Positions 26,983-36,440 of a stretch of 64,000 nt of DNA are shown in pieces (position 1 is the first letter of the stretch; the number at the start of each line of letters is the position of its first letter). The notes under the pieces are model-generated. The model saw nothing but the letters and a program-made list of their open reading frames with translations, ran no database searches and was not told the origin of the DNA. The translations under genes and the position numbers were made by a program. Source of the stretch: Candidatus Defluviibacterium haderslevense (GTDB taxonomy: Bacteria; Bacteroidota; Bacteroidia; Chitinophagales; Saprospiraceae); contig JADJRL010000003.1 of assembly GCA_016712225.1 (NCBI GenBank), positions 2,121,501 to 2,185,500 on the forward strand, read 5' to 3'.

Positions 26983-27114
26983 GATCGTCGAAGTCTCTGA
27001 CTTCGATGCCATTCAAATTTTGACTTCAATGTATTAAAAATCCACGAAGTTATCAAAAAATTAAAAACTTATCAAAACATCAATGGCACATCGCAGTTGA
27101 TAACTGCGACGATC
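26983..27114. repeat. Inverted pair of palindromic repeats with covarying stems
   Basis: Copy 1 (26983-27010) has flank GATCGTCG, stem AAGTC/GACTT and flank CGATGCC. Copy 2 (27085-27114), read on the minus strand, has the same GATCGTCG flank, stem CAGTT/AACTG and flank CGATG-TG-CC. The flanks are kept while the stem changes on both sides, preserving base pairing. The pair lies between convergent genes and may also act as a terminator. No protein gene is seen here. Confidence 0.6.
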
Positions 27115-27167
27115 GTGTTATTGAAAAACGTAATGATCATGTTATGAAGATAATGTGATACTATCCA

Positions 27168-29021
27168 TCACCCCAACTCCATCCATCTCGCCTCTTTCAA
27201 TTGTATGCTTGCATGAATTTCTTCAAGGCGTTTATTTTTAATGGCGATTTCTTCATATGATAAATTTCCTTGAAGAAAGAGATCCATTATTTTGTCACGT
27301 TCATGAGATAATTTATCGAGCTCTCGTTCTATTTGTTGCATTTCTTTTTTCTCGACCTGAGCAAGTTTTTTTACTTGAATGATTTCAGTATCGGGATTAT
27401 TTTTTTCTTCTTTGGCATCTTTTTTATCCTGAATGGATTCAGCTTTTAGCGCTTCGCGATAGTCTGTATAATTACCCGGAAAATCTCTGATCTGGCCATT
27501 GCCTTCTAATACAAATAAATGATCTACCAAACGATCCATAAAAAAGCGATCATGCGAAACGATCAACAACACACCTGGAAAATCCATCAGAAAATCTTCC
27601 AATACATTCAAGGTAATGATGTCTAAATCATTGGTAGGCTCATCGAGTATGAGGAAGTTCGGGTTCTTAATTAATATGGTAAGTAAATACAATCTTCTAC
27701 GTTCACCACCGCTCAGTTGGGAGGCATAAACTTGTTGTTGTGATCTAGGGAACAAGAATCTTTCCAGGAGTGATTCTGCAGATAATTTGTGACCTTTTTT
27801 AAGTGGAATGTAATCGGCGATGTCACGAATGACATCGATGACCCTGCGATCTTCTTTGAGGATTAATCCATCCTGTTTGTAGTAACCCAATAAGACAGTA
27901 TCACCCAGTATAATTTTTCCCTGATCGGGTTTTATTTGTCCTGTAAATAAATGCAGTAAAGTTGTTTTTCCCGTTCCATTTGGTCCAACTAAACCTACGC
28001 GATCACCCAGTTTAAATTTGTATGAAAAATTTTCTATAATTTTTAAATCGCCAAATGATTTATGGATATGGTGTAATTCTAGAATTTTGCTTCCCAATCG
28101 CGTATGATCAATTTCGAATTCTACTTCACCTGGTTCTTGCGGACCTTGTAATGATTCTTTGGCAGTGAAGTAGGCATCCATTCTGGATTTGGATTTTGTG
28201 GTTCTTGCTTTTGGCATTCGCACTACCCATTCCAATTCTTTGCGAAGCATTTTGGTTAATTTACTTTTTCCAATAGCTTCGTTTTGAATACGAGCATCTT
28301 TTTTGATTAAGAAGTCTTCGTAATCACCTTGATATTTGAATAATTCGCCACGATCTAATTCCAGAATTTGGTTCGCAACATTATTTAGAAAATACCGATC
28401 ATGTGTTACCATGATAAGTGTAATTTGACTTTGTTCTAAATATTTTTCGAGCCATTCAATCATTTCGAGATCTAAATGATTCGTAGGCTCATCGAGGATA
28501 ATAAAATCTGGTTTTACACAAAGTACTTTTACGATAGCCAATCGTTTTTTCTGGCCCCCACTCAGATTACTTACTTTAAAATCAAAATCCGGTAATTTAA
28601 ATTTACCAATTAATTCACGTACATAAGCATCCATTTCCCAGGCTTTATATTCATCCATGATGGCCAGTGCTTTTTGAATTTCGGCATCATCATGAGATTC
28701 ATTCGCATGTTGCATCGCTTGTAATGGTTTAATCCATTCTTCATTGCCTTCGAGTATGGTCTCGAGAATATTATGACCGGGTTCGAAATCAGGATCTTGG
28801 GCTAGGTAAGTACAACGTATTTCTTTATTGATCCAATATTTTGCTTGTTCACCTTCCACAGGTTCTTCGCCGGAAAGTATGCGTAATAAGCTTGATTTAC
28901 CACTTCCATTTCTGGCGATCAGCGCTATTTTGTCACCTTCATTTATCGTGAGATTTATTTTTTCAAATAAAACCTTATCGCCATAAGATCGGGTGACATT
29001 TTCTAGTGTTAAATAATTCAT
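27168..29021 (-). CDS. ABC-F family ATPase (Uup-like)
   Basis: 617 residues, two ABC domains and no membrane segment, so a soluble ribosome-acting or related ATPase rather than a transporter. Walker A motifs are ARNGSGKSS (domain 1) and GPNGTGKTT (domain 2). Signature motifs LSGGQKKRL and LSGGERRRL and Walker B sequences FIILDEPTNHLD and FLILDEPTNDLD are complete. A linker with RMPKARTTKSKSRMDAY and a charged coiled-coil tail (about 545-617) match the Uup branch. ABC-F proteins relieve stalled translation or provide antibiotic protection; which applies here cannot be told. Confidence 0.93.
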   Translation of the reverse strand: MNYLTLENVTRSYGDKVLFEKINLTINEGDKIALIARNGSGKSSLLRILSGEEPVEGEQAKYWINKEIRCTYLAQDPDFEPGHNILETILEGNEEWIKPLQAMQHANESHDDAEIQKALAIMDEYKAWEMDAYVRELIGKFKLPDFDFKVSNLSGGQKKRLAIVKVLCVKPDFIILDEPTNHLDLEMIEWLEKYLEQSQITLIMVTHDRYFLNNVANQILELDRGELFKYQGDYEDFLIKKDARIQNEAIGKSKLTKMLRKELEWVVRMPKARTTKSKSRMDAYFTAKESLQGPQEPGEVEFEIDHTRLGSKILELHHIHKSFGDLKIIENFSYKFKLGDRVGLVGPNGTGKTTLLHLFTGQIKPDQGKIILGDTVLLGYYKQDGLILKEDRRVIDVIRDIADYIPLKKGHKLSAESLLERFLFPRSQQQVYASQLSGGERRRLYLLTILIKNPNFLILDEPTNDLDIITLNVLEDFLMDFPGVLLIVSHDRFFMDRLVDHLFVLEGNGQIRDFPGNYTDYREALKAESIQDKKDAKEEKNNPDTEIIQVKKLAQVEKKEMQQIERELDKLSHERDKIMDLFLQGNLSYEEIAIKNKRLEEIHASIQLKEARWMELG

Positions 29022-29081
29022 GTAGTTAATTCAAATTTTTTGATTGTCTTGAGAATAGAATCGTTGTAAAAAGATCCTTAA

Positions 29082-30422
29082 TTATTTATGGTTCGATCTC
29101 ATTTGTTCAATAAAAAGTCTTACATCAGTAAAGCTGATTTTTTGATTTTGAAAATGAGCGGTAGCTAGATTTATTTCTTTGGGAGATGCTTTGAGATGAT
29201 TCAATATATTACCGAGATGCATTTTCATATGTCCTTGTTGAATACCGGTTGTAATGAGTGATTTTATGGCGGCGAAATTTTGTGCCAAACCTGTTGCTGC
29301 GGTAACTTGCATCAATTCTTCCGCAGATGGATTGCCCAATAATTCCAATGATCTTTTAGCTATGGGATGCAATTCTGTAAGTCCGCCAATTGTGCCAAGC
29401 GCTAATGGAATGTCAAGCCAAAAAGTAAATAAATTATTGATAATAGAACAATCACTTAGACTGCGATATGCACCATCACGTGAAGCATACGCATGACCAC
29501 ATGCTTCAATTGCTCTAAAATCATTTCCTGTAGCGATGACTACGGAGTCAATTCCGTTGAAGATACCTTTGTTGTGTGTGACAGCTCGATAGGGATCTAT
29601 TTTTGCAATTTGAATAGCACGATAGAATCTTTCTGCGAATTCAGAAGCGCTCATGCCATCCGATATTTCGCTAAAGTCATCAACCGGACATGTGGCACTA
29701 ACACGAACAATACACTCAGGTGTGTAATTGGATAAAATGGACATCAGGATATTAATATCACGTTCTTCGAGTGTCCATGAAGATTGAGACTCAATAAAAT
29801 GTTCTAAGGTGTGACTAAATGATTCCAGGCAAGAATTAATAAAATTGGCCCCCATGGAATCACAAGTTTCAAATCCAATTCTGATTTGGAAATATTGTTC
29901 CAGTTCATTGATCTGGATGAGTTCAAAGTGTCTTACTCCGCCACCACGTTTCTCCATACTATGTAATAGAGATTTTGCATTTTCTTTCATTAAGAAAGTC
30001 AATTCGGGAAGTATGGATTCTAATTTTTCTTTGGATCCATTCCAATAGAAATGAATCTGACCCAGTTTTAAGGTACTTAATACCAGTGAAGTGAAACCTC
30101 CATGGTTCATCCAGAATTTAGCAGCCGATGAAGCAGCAGCAACGACACTGCTTTCTTCAATAACCATTGGAATACAATAAGTCTTTCCATTGATTAAAAA
30201 ATTCGGTGCTACACTAAATGGCATTGGAAAATTGCTAATGGTATTTTCAGAGAATCCATCCAAAATTTTTTGTTGGTCTTCGTTCTTATGCCAATAGCTC
30301 ATTAATTCGTGCATGACACTTTCAGGATCTTTAAAAAAATGCTCTACGATCCATTTTATTTTTCCGCGCTTGGATAGTTTTGAGAAACCTGAAATGGCTT
30401 TATTATTCGATGTTGGGCTCAT
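29082..30422 (-). CDS. mvaA: Hydroxymethylglutaryl-CoA reductase, class II
   Basis: Reduces HMG-CoA to mevalonate for isoprenoid synthesis. 446 residues, consistent with class II (bacterial) enzymes. Seen: FSVAPNFLINGK and IPMVIEESSVVAAASSAAKFW with the catalytic Glu, HNKGIFNGIDSVVIATGNDFRAIEA with catalytic Lys and Asp, and GGLTELHPIAKRSLELLG near residue 355. It is 3 nt downstream of the IPP isomerase gene; the pair shows a mevalonate rather than MEP route. Confidence 0.94.
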   Translation of the reverse strand: MSPTSNNKAISGFSKLSKRGKIKWIVEHFFKDPESVMHELMSYWHKNEDQQKILDGFSENTISNFPMPFSVAPNFLINGKTYCIPMVIEESSVVAAASSAAKFWMNHGGFTSLVLSTLKLGQIHFYWNGSKEKLESILPELTFLMKENAKSLLHSMEKRGGGVRHFELIQINELEQYFQIRIGFETCDSMGANFINSCLESFSHTLEHFIESQSSWTLEERDINILMSILSNYTPECIVRVSATCPVDDFSEISDGMSASEFAERFYRAIQIAKIDPYRAVTHNKGIFNGIDSVVIATGNDFRAIEACGHAYASRDGAYRSLSDCSIINNLFTFWLDIPLALGTIGGLTELHPIAKRSLELLGNPSAEELMQVTAATGLAQNFAAIKSLITTGIQQGHMKMHLGNILNHLKASPKEINLATAHFQNQKISFTDVRLFIEQMRSNHK

Positions 30423-30425
30423 AAT

Positions 30426-31445
30426 TTAAGATGCTTTTATCGATAGAAAAGCCTTAGATAACATAAGACCATCAATTTGATCGATCATAAATTGTTGTAA
30501 TGATTCGTAAGAAATCAATGCGTGTTTGAGAAAAGCCGAAGCCATACCATACAATGCGGGAATATTACTTTTTGACATTAAATAATAGGCATCTAAAAAG
30601 TGACTAACGCCACCTGAAATGATCAGTTTACTGCATAGGATATTGTTTTGTGTAGCAACTATTTGGTTGGTATAATGTATCATTTCTTCAGCACTGTGTC
30701 CAATATTGGCTAATGGAGTAAAACGTTCTTTGCGAGCTTCATCGCCGCGCAACAATTCTAATAATGCAAAATTAGTACCTCCGAAAGCAGCTAATTCTAT
30801 TGCAGTCAAGGGCAATGACATCAGAGATAATAAAGCTTTATAACCCATGCCCTGACCTACTTCTTTTACGATAATGGGTACTTCGAATCGGTCTAAAACA
30901 TCCTTGATGGTATCGATAGGTGGTCTTTTAAATCGGTCCCCCTCAGCCTGCATCCATTCCTGCATAGGATTAATATGAATAATCAAACCGTCAGCTTCTA
31001 CTATGGATAAGATATCCGTTATGTTTTGAGCTTTTCCTTGAGATAGCCATTGTTCTATTTGTGCGATACCTAAATTAGCATAAAGAGGTTGGCTACCTAT
31101 TAAGCTTCGAACTTGAAAATCAGATCGACATTCTGGTTCATCGATTAATTTTCTACAGGAACCAAGGCCCATTCCTAGTTTGAATTCAGCGCATAATTGG
31201 GCAAGATTTGCATTGATAGATTTTGCTTTACCAGTCCCGCCCGTCATACTGGAAATCCAAACAGGATAATTCATTTCCTGAAGTCCTAAACTTGCTTTCC
31301 AAAGTTCATTTTTATCAGGATGAACATTATTAACAGGGTCGTATTCGAACCTAGAATCTAAAGCCGATAAACCCAATCTGGATTGCAGAGAAAGGCTGAT
31401 GTGATCTTCTTTTCGATCTATATTTATTGATTTATGTAAATCCAT
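30426..31445 (-). CDS. fni: Isopentenyl-diphosphate delta-isomerase, type 2 (FMN-dependent)
   Basis: Interconverts IPP and DMAPP using FMN and NADPH. 339 residues from the ATG at 31445; an upstream in-frame TTG at 31472 is less likely. Motifs: RKEDHI near the start, SSMTGGTGKAKSIN, GMGLGSCRKL, HINPMQEWMQAEGDRF and VKEVGQGMG, with AAFGGTNFA. These match the type 2 family. First gene of a two-gene mevalonate-pathway unit with mvaA. Confidence 0.95.
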   Translation of the reverse strand: MDLHKSINIDRKEDHISLSLQSRLGLSALDSRFEYDPVNNVHPDKNELWKASLGLQEMNYPVWISSMTGGTGKAKSINANLAQLCAEFKLGMGLGSCRKLIDEPECRSDFQVRSLIGSQPLYANLGIAQIEQWLSQGKAQNITDILSIVEADGLIIHINPMQEWMQAEGDRFKRPPIDTIKDVLDRFEVPIIVKEVGQGMGYKALLSLMSLPLTAIELAAFGGTNFALLELLRGDEARKERFTPLANIGHSAEEMIHYTNQIVATQNNILCSKLIISGGVSHFLDAYYLMSKSNIPALYGMASAFLKHALISYESLQQFMIDQIDGLMLSKAFLSIKAS

Positions 31446-31675
31446 GAATACCTTAAGATGTTGGTAGAACAATCAAGGGTTAAACTTGTTCGTCTAAAGT
31501 CACAAGATAAGAATAATTTTAAGCTTAATCACGTTACTAAATTGGTTCAAAGTAGTTGTTTTATATATTAGAAATAAATATAATATATATATGAATTAAT
31601 TTTGATATGTGTTTAAATAATTTTTATAAAAAGTCAAGAAATAAATACTTTATAAATCAGATATAGATTGCAGCG

Positions 31676-33463
31676 ATGAGGTATTGTATTGAAATTAAAT
31701 ATTTTTTTCTTTTGGTTTTGTTTTTGAGTATTTCTGTATTGGGAAATGCCCAGAAAGATACCATTAAAGATCGAATACAAATCATCAATGCAGATTTTTT
31801 GAATGTAGATCGATTTAATGGAAAAGAAATTCAGTATCTCTATACAGATATTATTGTGTTGCATAAAAAGACCTATTTATTTTGTGATTCTGCCATCATA
31901 GAGGGGAACAAAATGCGGGCGTGGAGTCATGTCAGAATTGTCGAAGGAGATAGTCTACAAATTTATTGTGATACCTTGAATTACAATGGAGATTTGTTGC
32001 AAGCTGAGTGTATTGGTAATGTAGTCTTACGACATCACGATAGACAATTATTTACACCGAAGTTGGATTATGATTTGAAAAAACGAATAGCGAGTTATTA
32101 TTCCGGAGGGCAGTTGGCATCTAATACAACTCATTTAACCAGTAAGCGAGGATATTATTATGCTAAACAAGAACAAGCTTATTTCAAAGATAGTGTCAAT
32201 GTGATCCTTGAGAATAATATGAATCTTCAATCGGATTCACTGGTATTTGATGCAAAAAATCAAAAAGTAATATTTACTGGTCCGACTAACATTCAAGAGA
32301 ATGAGATGAGTATTTACACCGAAGATGGATATCATGATGTGGTAAATCAACACTCTTATTTTAATCGGGCACCACATTATACTAAAGGTAGTCAAAAAGC
32401 GGATGCACAAACCATCCAATTCTTCAATCAGGAGAATGTAGTCACATTAAAAACTGATGCATGGGTTCGTGATAGTCTTCAGGAAGCCAAAGGTGATAGT
32501 ATTTATATCAATAATGCAACGGATTGGATACATATTATAGGTCATGGATTTTATAAAGACAAAGACCGTGAACTTAGAGGTGAGCATATTACTTATAACA
32601 AAAAATCTAAATCCCTTCAGGTTTCCGGAAGAACGACTGTGAATGAGGGTAAAAGTGTGATTACTGCAGATCAATTAATTTATTCCGGAGATAATGATTT
32701 GGGAACTGCTTTTGGTCATGTGGTTTATGAAGACACAAGTTCTGGATTTAGTATTATTTGTGACACGTTTTATTACAATAAAAAAGATGAACGATACATT
32801 CCTATTGGAAATAAAAAATATATAGCTTCGCCTTTTGATAATGATACATTGTATATGACTGCAGATAGTTTGATTGCAGAAACCAGATATGAAGTAGCGG
32901 ATACATTTAAAGTGCTGCTAGCATTTAAACATGTGAAGATGTGGAGTAAAAAAATGCAAGGACTATGTGATTCACTTTTTTTTGATAGCCGAGATTCCGT
33001 ATTTAGATTGTATTATGATCCTGTGATGTGGTCTGACACAAGTCAGTTTTCAGGAGATACGATATTTATGTATTTAAAAAATAAAGCTTTGGATCAGATT
33101 CATATCAATCAAAAAGCATTTATCATCAATGATTCTCAAGTTGGATTAACGAATCAAGTTAAAGGAAGAAACATCGTATCTTTTTTTGTTGATAAAAAAC
33201 TAAACCATGTGAATGTAGATGGAAATGCAGAATCTGTTTATTTTATTCAAGATGAATCTAATGCATATATTGGAGCGAATATCATCCAATGCAGTCAAAT
33301 GAAAATTGTATTCAATGATGCTGAAAAAATAGATAAAATTCATTTTTATACCAAACCGGAAGGTAAGATGGTTCCTGTCAAAGATGGAAAATTAAAATTC
33401 CTTGATGGTTTCGAGAATCGTTCAAATACTAAACCAACATCACTTCAAGATATTTTAAAATGA
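31676..33463 (+). CDS. OstA-like protein (LptA/LptD N-terminal-like repeats)
   Basis: 595 residues. Signal peptide residues 1-25 ending VLGNAQ. The remainder is a chain of beta-strand repeats of the OstA/LptA jelly-roll style, for example AWSHVRIVEGDSLQIYCDTL, LQAECIGNVVL and DLGTAFGHVVYEDTS. LptA-type domains bind lipid A and bridge the periplasm in lipopolysaccharide transport; here the Bacteroidota OstA-like version is found. Its stop overlaps the batE start by 4 nt. Confidence 0.87.
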   Translation: MRYCIEIKYFFLLVLFLSISVLGNAQKDTIKDRIQIINADFLNVDRFNGKEIQYLYTDIIVLHKKTYLFCDSAIIEGNKMRAWSHVRIVEGDSLQIYCDTLNYNGDLLQAECIGNVVLRHHDRQLFTPKLDYDLKKRIASYYSGGQLASNTTHLTSKRGYYYAKQEQAYFKDSVNVILENNMNLQSDSLVFDAKNQKVIFTGPTNIQENEMSIYTEDGYHDVVNQHSYFNRAPHYTKGSQKADAQTIQFFNQENVVTLKTDAWVRDSLQEAKGDSIYINNATDWIHIIGHGFYKDKDRELRGEHITYNKKSKSLQVSGRTTVNEGKSVITADQLIYSGDNDLGTAFGHVVYEDTSSGFSIICDTFYYNKKDERYIPIGNKKYIASPFDNDTLYMTADSLIAETRYEVADTFKVLLAFKHVKMWSKKMQGLCDSLFFDSRDSVFRLYYDPVMWSDTSQFSGDTIFMYLKNKALDQIHINQKAFIINDSQVGLTNQVKGRNIVSFFVDKKLNHVNVDGNAESVYFIQDESNAYIGANIIQCSQMKIVFNDAEKIDKIHFYTKPEGKMVPVKDGKLKFLDGFENRSNTKPTSLQDILK

Positions 33464-34182
33464 AATATTTAGTCGTTATTATGATCTTAGGATATTTGCC
33501 ATTATCGGCACAATCCTTTCAAGAAGCAATTAAACAATATCATGATGGGCAATATGAATTAAGTCTCAAGTCATGGAATGGATTGTTGGATCAAGGACAA
33601 AAAGGCGCAACGCTATATTATAATTTGGCTAACACTTATTTAAAATTAAATCGTTATCCAGAGTCAATACTTTATTACAAAAAAGCTTTAAGGTGGGACC
33701 CGAATAACAAGGATGTTCAGTATAATTTGGACGTAGCTAGGAAATTAGCTGGCATAGAAAATATTGCTTTACCCAGATTTTTTTTATTTGTATGGTTTGA
33801 AGAGATTGCTTTGTCAGTGGCTTCTTTTTGGTGGGCATTAATACTAAGTATAGGTTTATTCTTTTTTGTACTTAGTATGGGTCCATTTAAAAAGCTTCAA
33901 TTACCTGTTTGGGTAAAATATTCCATTTTGGCTGTGAGTTTTAATGCCGGAGCTTGTTTTTATTTTCAGGAAAATTTTAAAGCTGACCCCAATGAATTTG
34001 TCTTAATGAATGATCAAGCAATACACATTTCTCCAGATTCAGAGAGTGAAGTAAAACTAAGTTTAAAAGCAGGAGAATGTATCCGTAAAATCGACCAAAT
34101 TGGCGAATGGATTAAAATCACAACAATAGAATACGATGCCGGATGGATTCCAGAATCAAGTACTAAAAGAATTCAATTATAA
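33460..34182 (+). CDS. batE: BatE-like TPR/SH3 membrane protein
   Basis: 240 residues. Signal peptide residues 1-18, two or three TPR units (about 20-90, YPESILYYKKALRWDPNN), two membrane segments (about 110-165) and a C-terminal SH3-like domain (ECIRKIDQIGEWIKI). This layout matches BatE of the Bacteroidota Bat (aerotolerance) operon. The other bat genes are not next to it here. The ATGA overlap with the OstA-like gene shows co-translation. The only gap to the convergent rpmA is 10 nt. Confidence 0.78.
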   Translation: MKYLVVIMILGYLPLSAQSFQEAIKQYHDGQYELSLKSWNGLLDQGQKGATLYYNLANTYLKLNRYPESILYYKKALRWDPNNKDVQYNLDVARKLAGIENIALPRFFLFVWFEEIALSVASFWWALILSIGLFFFVLSMGPFKKLQLPVWVKYSILAVSFNAGACFYFQENFKADPNEFVLMNDQAIHISPDSESEVKLSLKAGECIRKIDQIGEWIKITTIEYDAGWIPESSTKRIQL

Positions 34183-34192
34183 ATCTGAATAA

Positions 34193-34546
34193 TTATTCTT
34201 CTTCTGCAGCTTTTGGAGCAGGAGCAGCTTTAGGAGCAGCTTTAGCTTTAACTACGGGTGCAGGAGCAGCAGGCGCAATGACTTCAGCTGATGTAACCGG
34301 AATGACATGAATGACATTTCTGTCCTTAATGGTTTTAGAAAAACTCACGATACCATCAGTAAGAGCATAAAGGGTCCAATCCTTACCTACACCAACATTT
34401 TTTCCAGGATGAAATTTGGTTCCACGTTGGCGAACTAAAATATTACCAGCAATTGCTAGTTGACCTCCAAATAGTTTTACACCAAGACGTTTACTATTAC
34501 TATCCCGTCCGTTACTCGTACTACCTTCACCTTTCTTATGAGCCAT
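34193..34546 (-). CDS. rpmA: 50S ribosomal protein bL27 with alanine-rich C-terminal extension
   Basis: 117 residues, against about 85 for most bL27. The core starts MAHKKGEGSTSNGRDSNSKR and includes KLFGGQLAIAGNILVRQRG and FHPGKNVGVGKDWTL, which contact the peptidyl transferase centre and tRNA. The final 30 residues are low-complexity Ala/Pro/Lys/Glu (APAPVVKAKAAPKAAPAPK), unusual for the family. Follows rplU by 19 nt on the minus strand. Confidence 0.96.
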   Translation of the reverse strand: MAHKKGEGSTSNGRDSNSKRLGVKLFGGQLAIAGNILVRQRGTKFHPGKNVGVGKDWTLYALTDGIVSFSKTIKDRNVIHVIPVTSAEVIAPAAPAPVVKAKAAPKAAPAPKAAEEE

Positions 34547-34565
34547 GATTTGTTGATTTTATTGA

Positions 34566-34880
34566 TTAGGCAATGATGGATTCAATTTGAATTTGGGTAA
34601 AAGATTGGCGGTGACCATTCTTTTTTTCTAAACCCTTCCGTCTTTGTTTTTTATAAACGATTACTTTGTCACCCTTAACATGATCGATTACACTAGCTTC
34701 TACACGAGCACCTTTAATAGACGGTGTTCCTATAGTTGTTGTATTATCATCACCACTAAGCATTAATACTTCATCGAAACTTACTTTAGCGCCTTTTTCA
34801 GCATCTAAATGATGGACATAAACTTTCTGCCCAGAAGTTACTTTAAACTGTTGTCCAGCTATATTTACAATTGCAATCAT
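34566..34880 (-). CDS. rplU: 50S ribosomal protein bL21
   Basis: 104 residues from the ATG at 34880, giving MIAIVNIAGQQFKVTSGQKV; an upstream in-frame start would add nine residues without family support. The C-terminal KVIVYKKQRRKGLEKKNGHRQSFTQI is the typical bL21 signature. The rplU-rpmA pair is universal in bacteria. A -7 box TATCTTTG (34912-34905) lies just upstream. Confidence 0.97.
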   Translation of the reverse strand: MIAIVNIAGQQFKVTSGQKVYVHHLDAEKGAKVSFDEVLMLSGDDNTTTIGTPSIKGARVEASVIDHVKGDKVIVYKKQRRKGLEKKNGHRQSFTQIQIESIIA

Positions 34881-34904
34881 TGTATGGTTTTTTAAAACGG
34901 ACTG

Positions 34905-34912
34905 CAAAGATA
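34905..34912 (-). promoter_or_regulatory. -7 promoter box of rplU-rpmA
   Basis: TATCTTTG on the minus strand, an exact TAnnTTTG match 24 nt upstream of the rplU start. The -33 element is not clear. Confidence 0.5.
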
Positions 34913-35081
34913 GCTCTTTTGGATAAAATTTTGAATAATTTTCTAGTTTTTGAAAGAAATTCTTGGATTTTTATTCCATTAAAGGTCTGATTTTCAATTA
35001 ACAAGGTCGTGATATAGGTCAATTATTCGAAAATATTAAAGTTATTGCTTTAACATCCAAACATTTATACATGCAAAATAA

Positions 35082-36311
35082 TTATATAATTTTTTTAAGT
35101 ATCAGTGTGGCATTCAGTTTTTGACCATTACGAATTAGGCCTAAATTGAGTTTTTTTCCTTCATCTTTCTGAAGAAAACGTTGAATTTGGTTCATATTGT
35201 ACCATTTTGTTGGTTTTTTATTGATCCATTTGATTTGATCGCCTTCCATTACTCCAGCAAGTTCACCCGCGCTGCCAGGAACTACAAATCGGACATAATA
35301 ATTCCTTAAATCGGGTCCCCCTGCTATAATACTGAGTCCACTACAGTCAATATCCAATTCTTGTTTGAAATTCTTGTTTGGTTTGAAATATACTTTTTGA
35401 TGGATGTAATCAAAAACAACAGTAAACTGATCTAGAATTTGATTTCCTATGATACCCTGTTTTATGACTTGTTCTTTGTTGGTTAACAGTGGATTTAATT
35501 CTTGATAATTGGAGATCACATTTTTAAAAGTAAAATCACAAAACGAAAATTCAGGTAATTTACCTATATAACCATTGAGTAGCCCACCAAGACCGGTTCC
35601 TAATTTTCCGGAAATGGTTTTTTCAGGAATTTGGATATCTGAGGAGGAGCCTGTATATAATAGTAAGGGTAAGCCTGCACCCGTATCTAATAATAGCGTT
35701 GGAATTTTAGTAGGGGTCGAATTTATGCCGGTATAATAGGCACTCAGATAAGGTTTGTTTTTAATGACAGTAATATCACAAGAACTGAATTTTTTTCCTG
35801 GTTCATAATCAATAGGCAACAAGGTTATAAAGTGATTCTTAAAATCAATTTGGATTAAATGATGACTGAACATGGAAGCACTTAATATACCATGAATATC
35901 TTCACCTACGATTTGATTTAAATGAAATAATTCTTGTTGCAATACGACTAATGGCAATTGGAGTGTACCGAAAACTGGTATGTTAAATTCCATGGGTTTG
36001 GTGATCCAAGCGTTGACTTCTTGTTGAAGATCAGCACCCATTATTTTGACCTCCCTTAAATACGTATTAGTGAACAGATCAGTATAGGTGTGATCAAATA
36101 ATAGATGATGTTCTGCACCTGTGTCAAATATAAAATGCATAGGAATCAGGTTTTCTAATCTGACATCAATAATGATAAAGGATTGCACATAGCGGAAAGG
36201 AATTTTTATTTTTGATGCGCTATAGATTGGATTTATGATTGATAGAAATAGCATTAGAGAAACCATTATAGTGTAAGCATGAAGTCCTATGGATTTCTTT
36301 ATCAAAAACAA
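35082..36311 (-). CDS. Retropepsin-like aspartyl protease with PDZ domain
   Basis: 409 residues with an export signal. The TTG start at 36311 gives a signal peptide with a KK-containing n-region; an ATG at 36266 would remove those lysines, so the start is uncertain. Two aspartyl-protease halves are seen: IFDTGAEHHLL (near residue 62) and LLLDTGAGLPLLL (near residue 205), the paired DTG motifs of pepsin-like or fused retropepsin-type enzymes. A C-terminal PDZ-like domain (about 325-405) contains PGSAGELAGVMEGDQIKWIN. It probably cleaves envelope proteins. Confidence 0.82.
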   Translation of the reverse strand: MFLIKKSIGLHAYTIMVSLMLFLSIINPIYSASKIKIPFRYVQSFIIIDVRLENLIPMHFIFDTGAEHHLLFDHTYTDLFTNTYLREVKIMGADLQQEVNAWITKPMEFNIPVFGTLQLPLVVLQQELFHLNQIVGEDIHGILSASMFSHHLIQIDFKNHFITLLPIDYEPGKKFSSCDITVIKNKPYLSAYYTGINSTPTKIPTLLLDTGAGLPLLLYTGSSSDIQIPEKTISGKLGTGLGGLLNGYIGKLPEFSFCDFTFKNVISNYQELNPLLTNKEQVIKQGIIGNQILDQFTVVFDYIHQKVYFKPNKNFKQELDIDCSGLSIIAGGPDLRNYYVRFVVPGSAGELAGVMEGDQIKWINKKPTKWYNMNQIQRFLQKDEGKKLNLGLIRNGQKLNATLILKKII

Positions 36312-36376
36312 AATATAATGGTTTGTTTATAGGATCGAAGTTAGTGATTATTTAGATAGGTTTCGGTATGAAATGG

Positions 36377-36413
36377 AAAAAGCCAGAATTCATTTAGCGG
36401 ATTCTGGCTTTTT
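36377..36413. terminator. Bidirectional intrinsic terminator
   Basis: AAAAAGCCAGAAT (36377-36389) and ATTCTGGCTTTTT (36401-36413) form a perfect 13-bp stem with an 11-nt loop. A/T tails on both sides allow termination in both directions; it lies 28 nt past the stop of the SPFH gene on the minus strand. Confidence 0.85.
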
Positions 36414-36440
36414 TAATATCTATACCACAAAAGTTAATCG

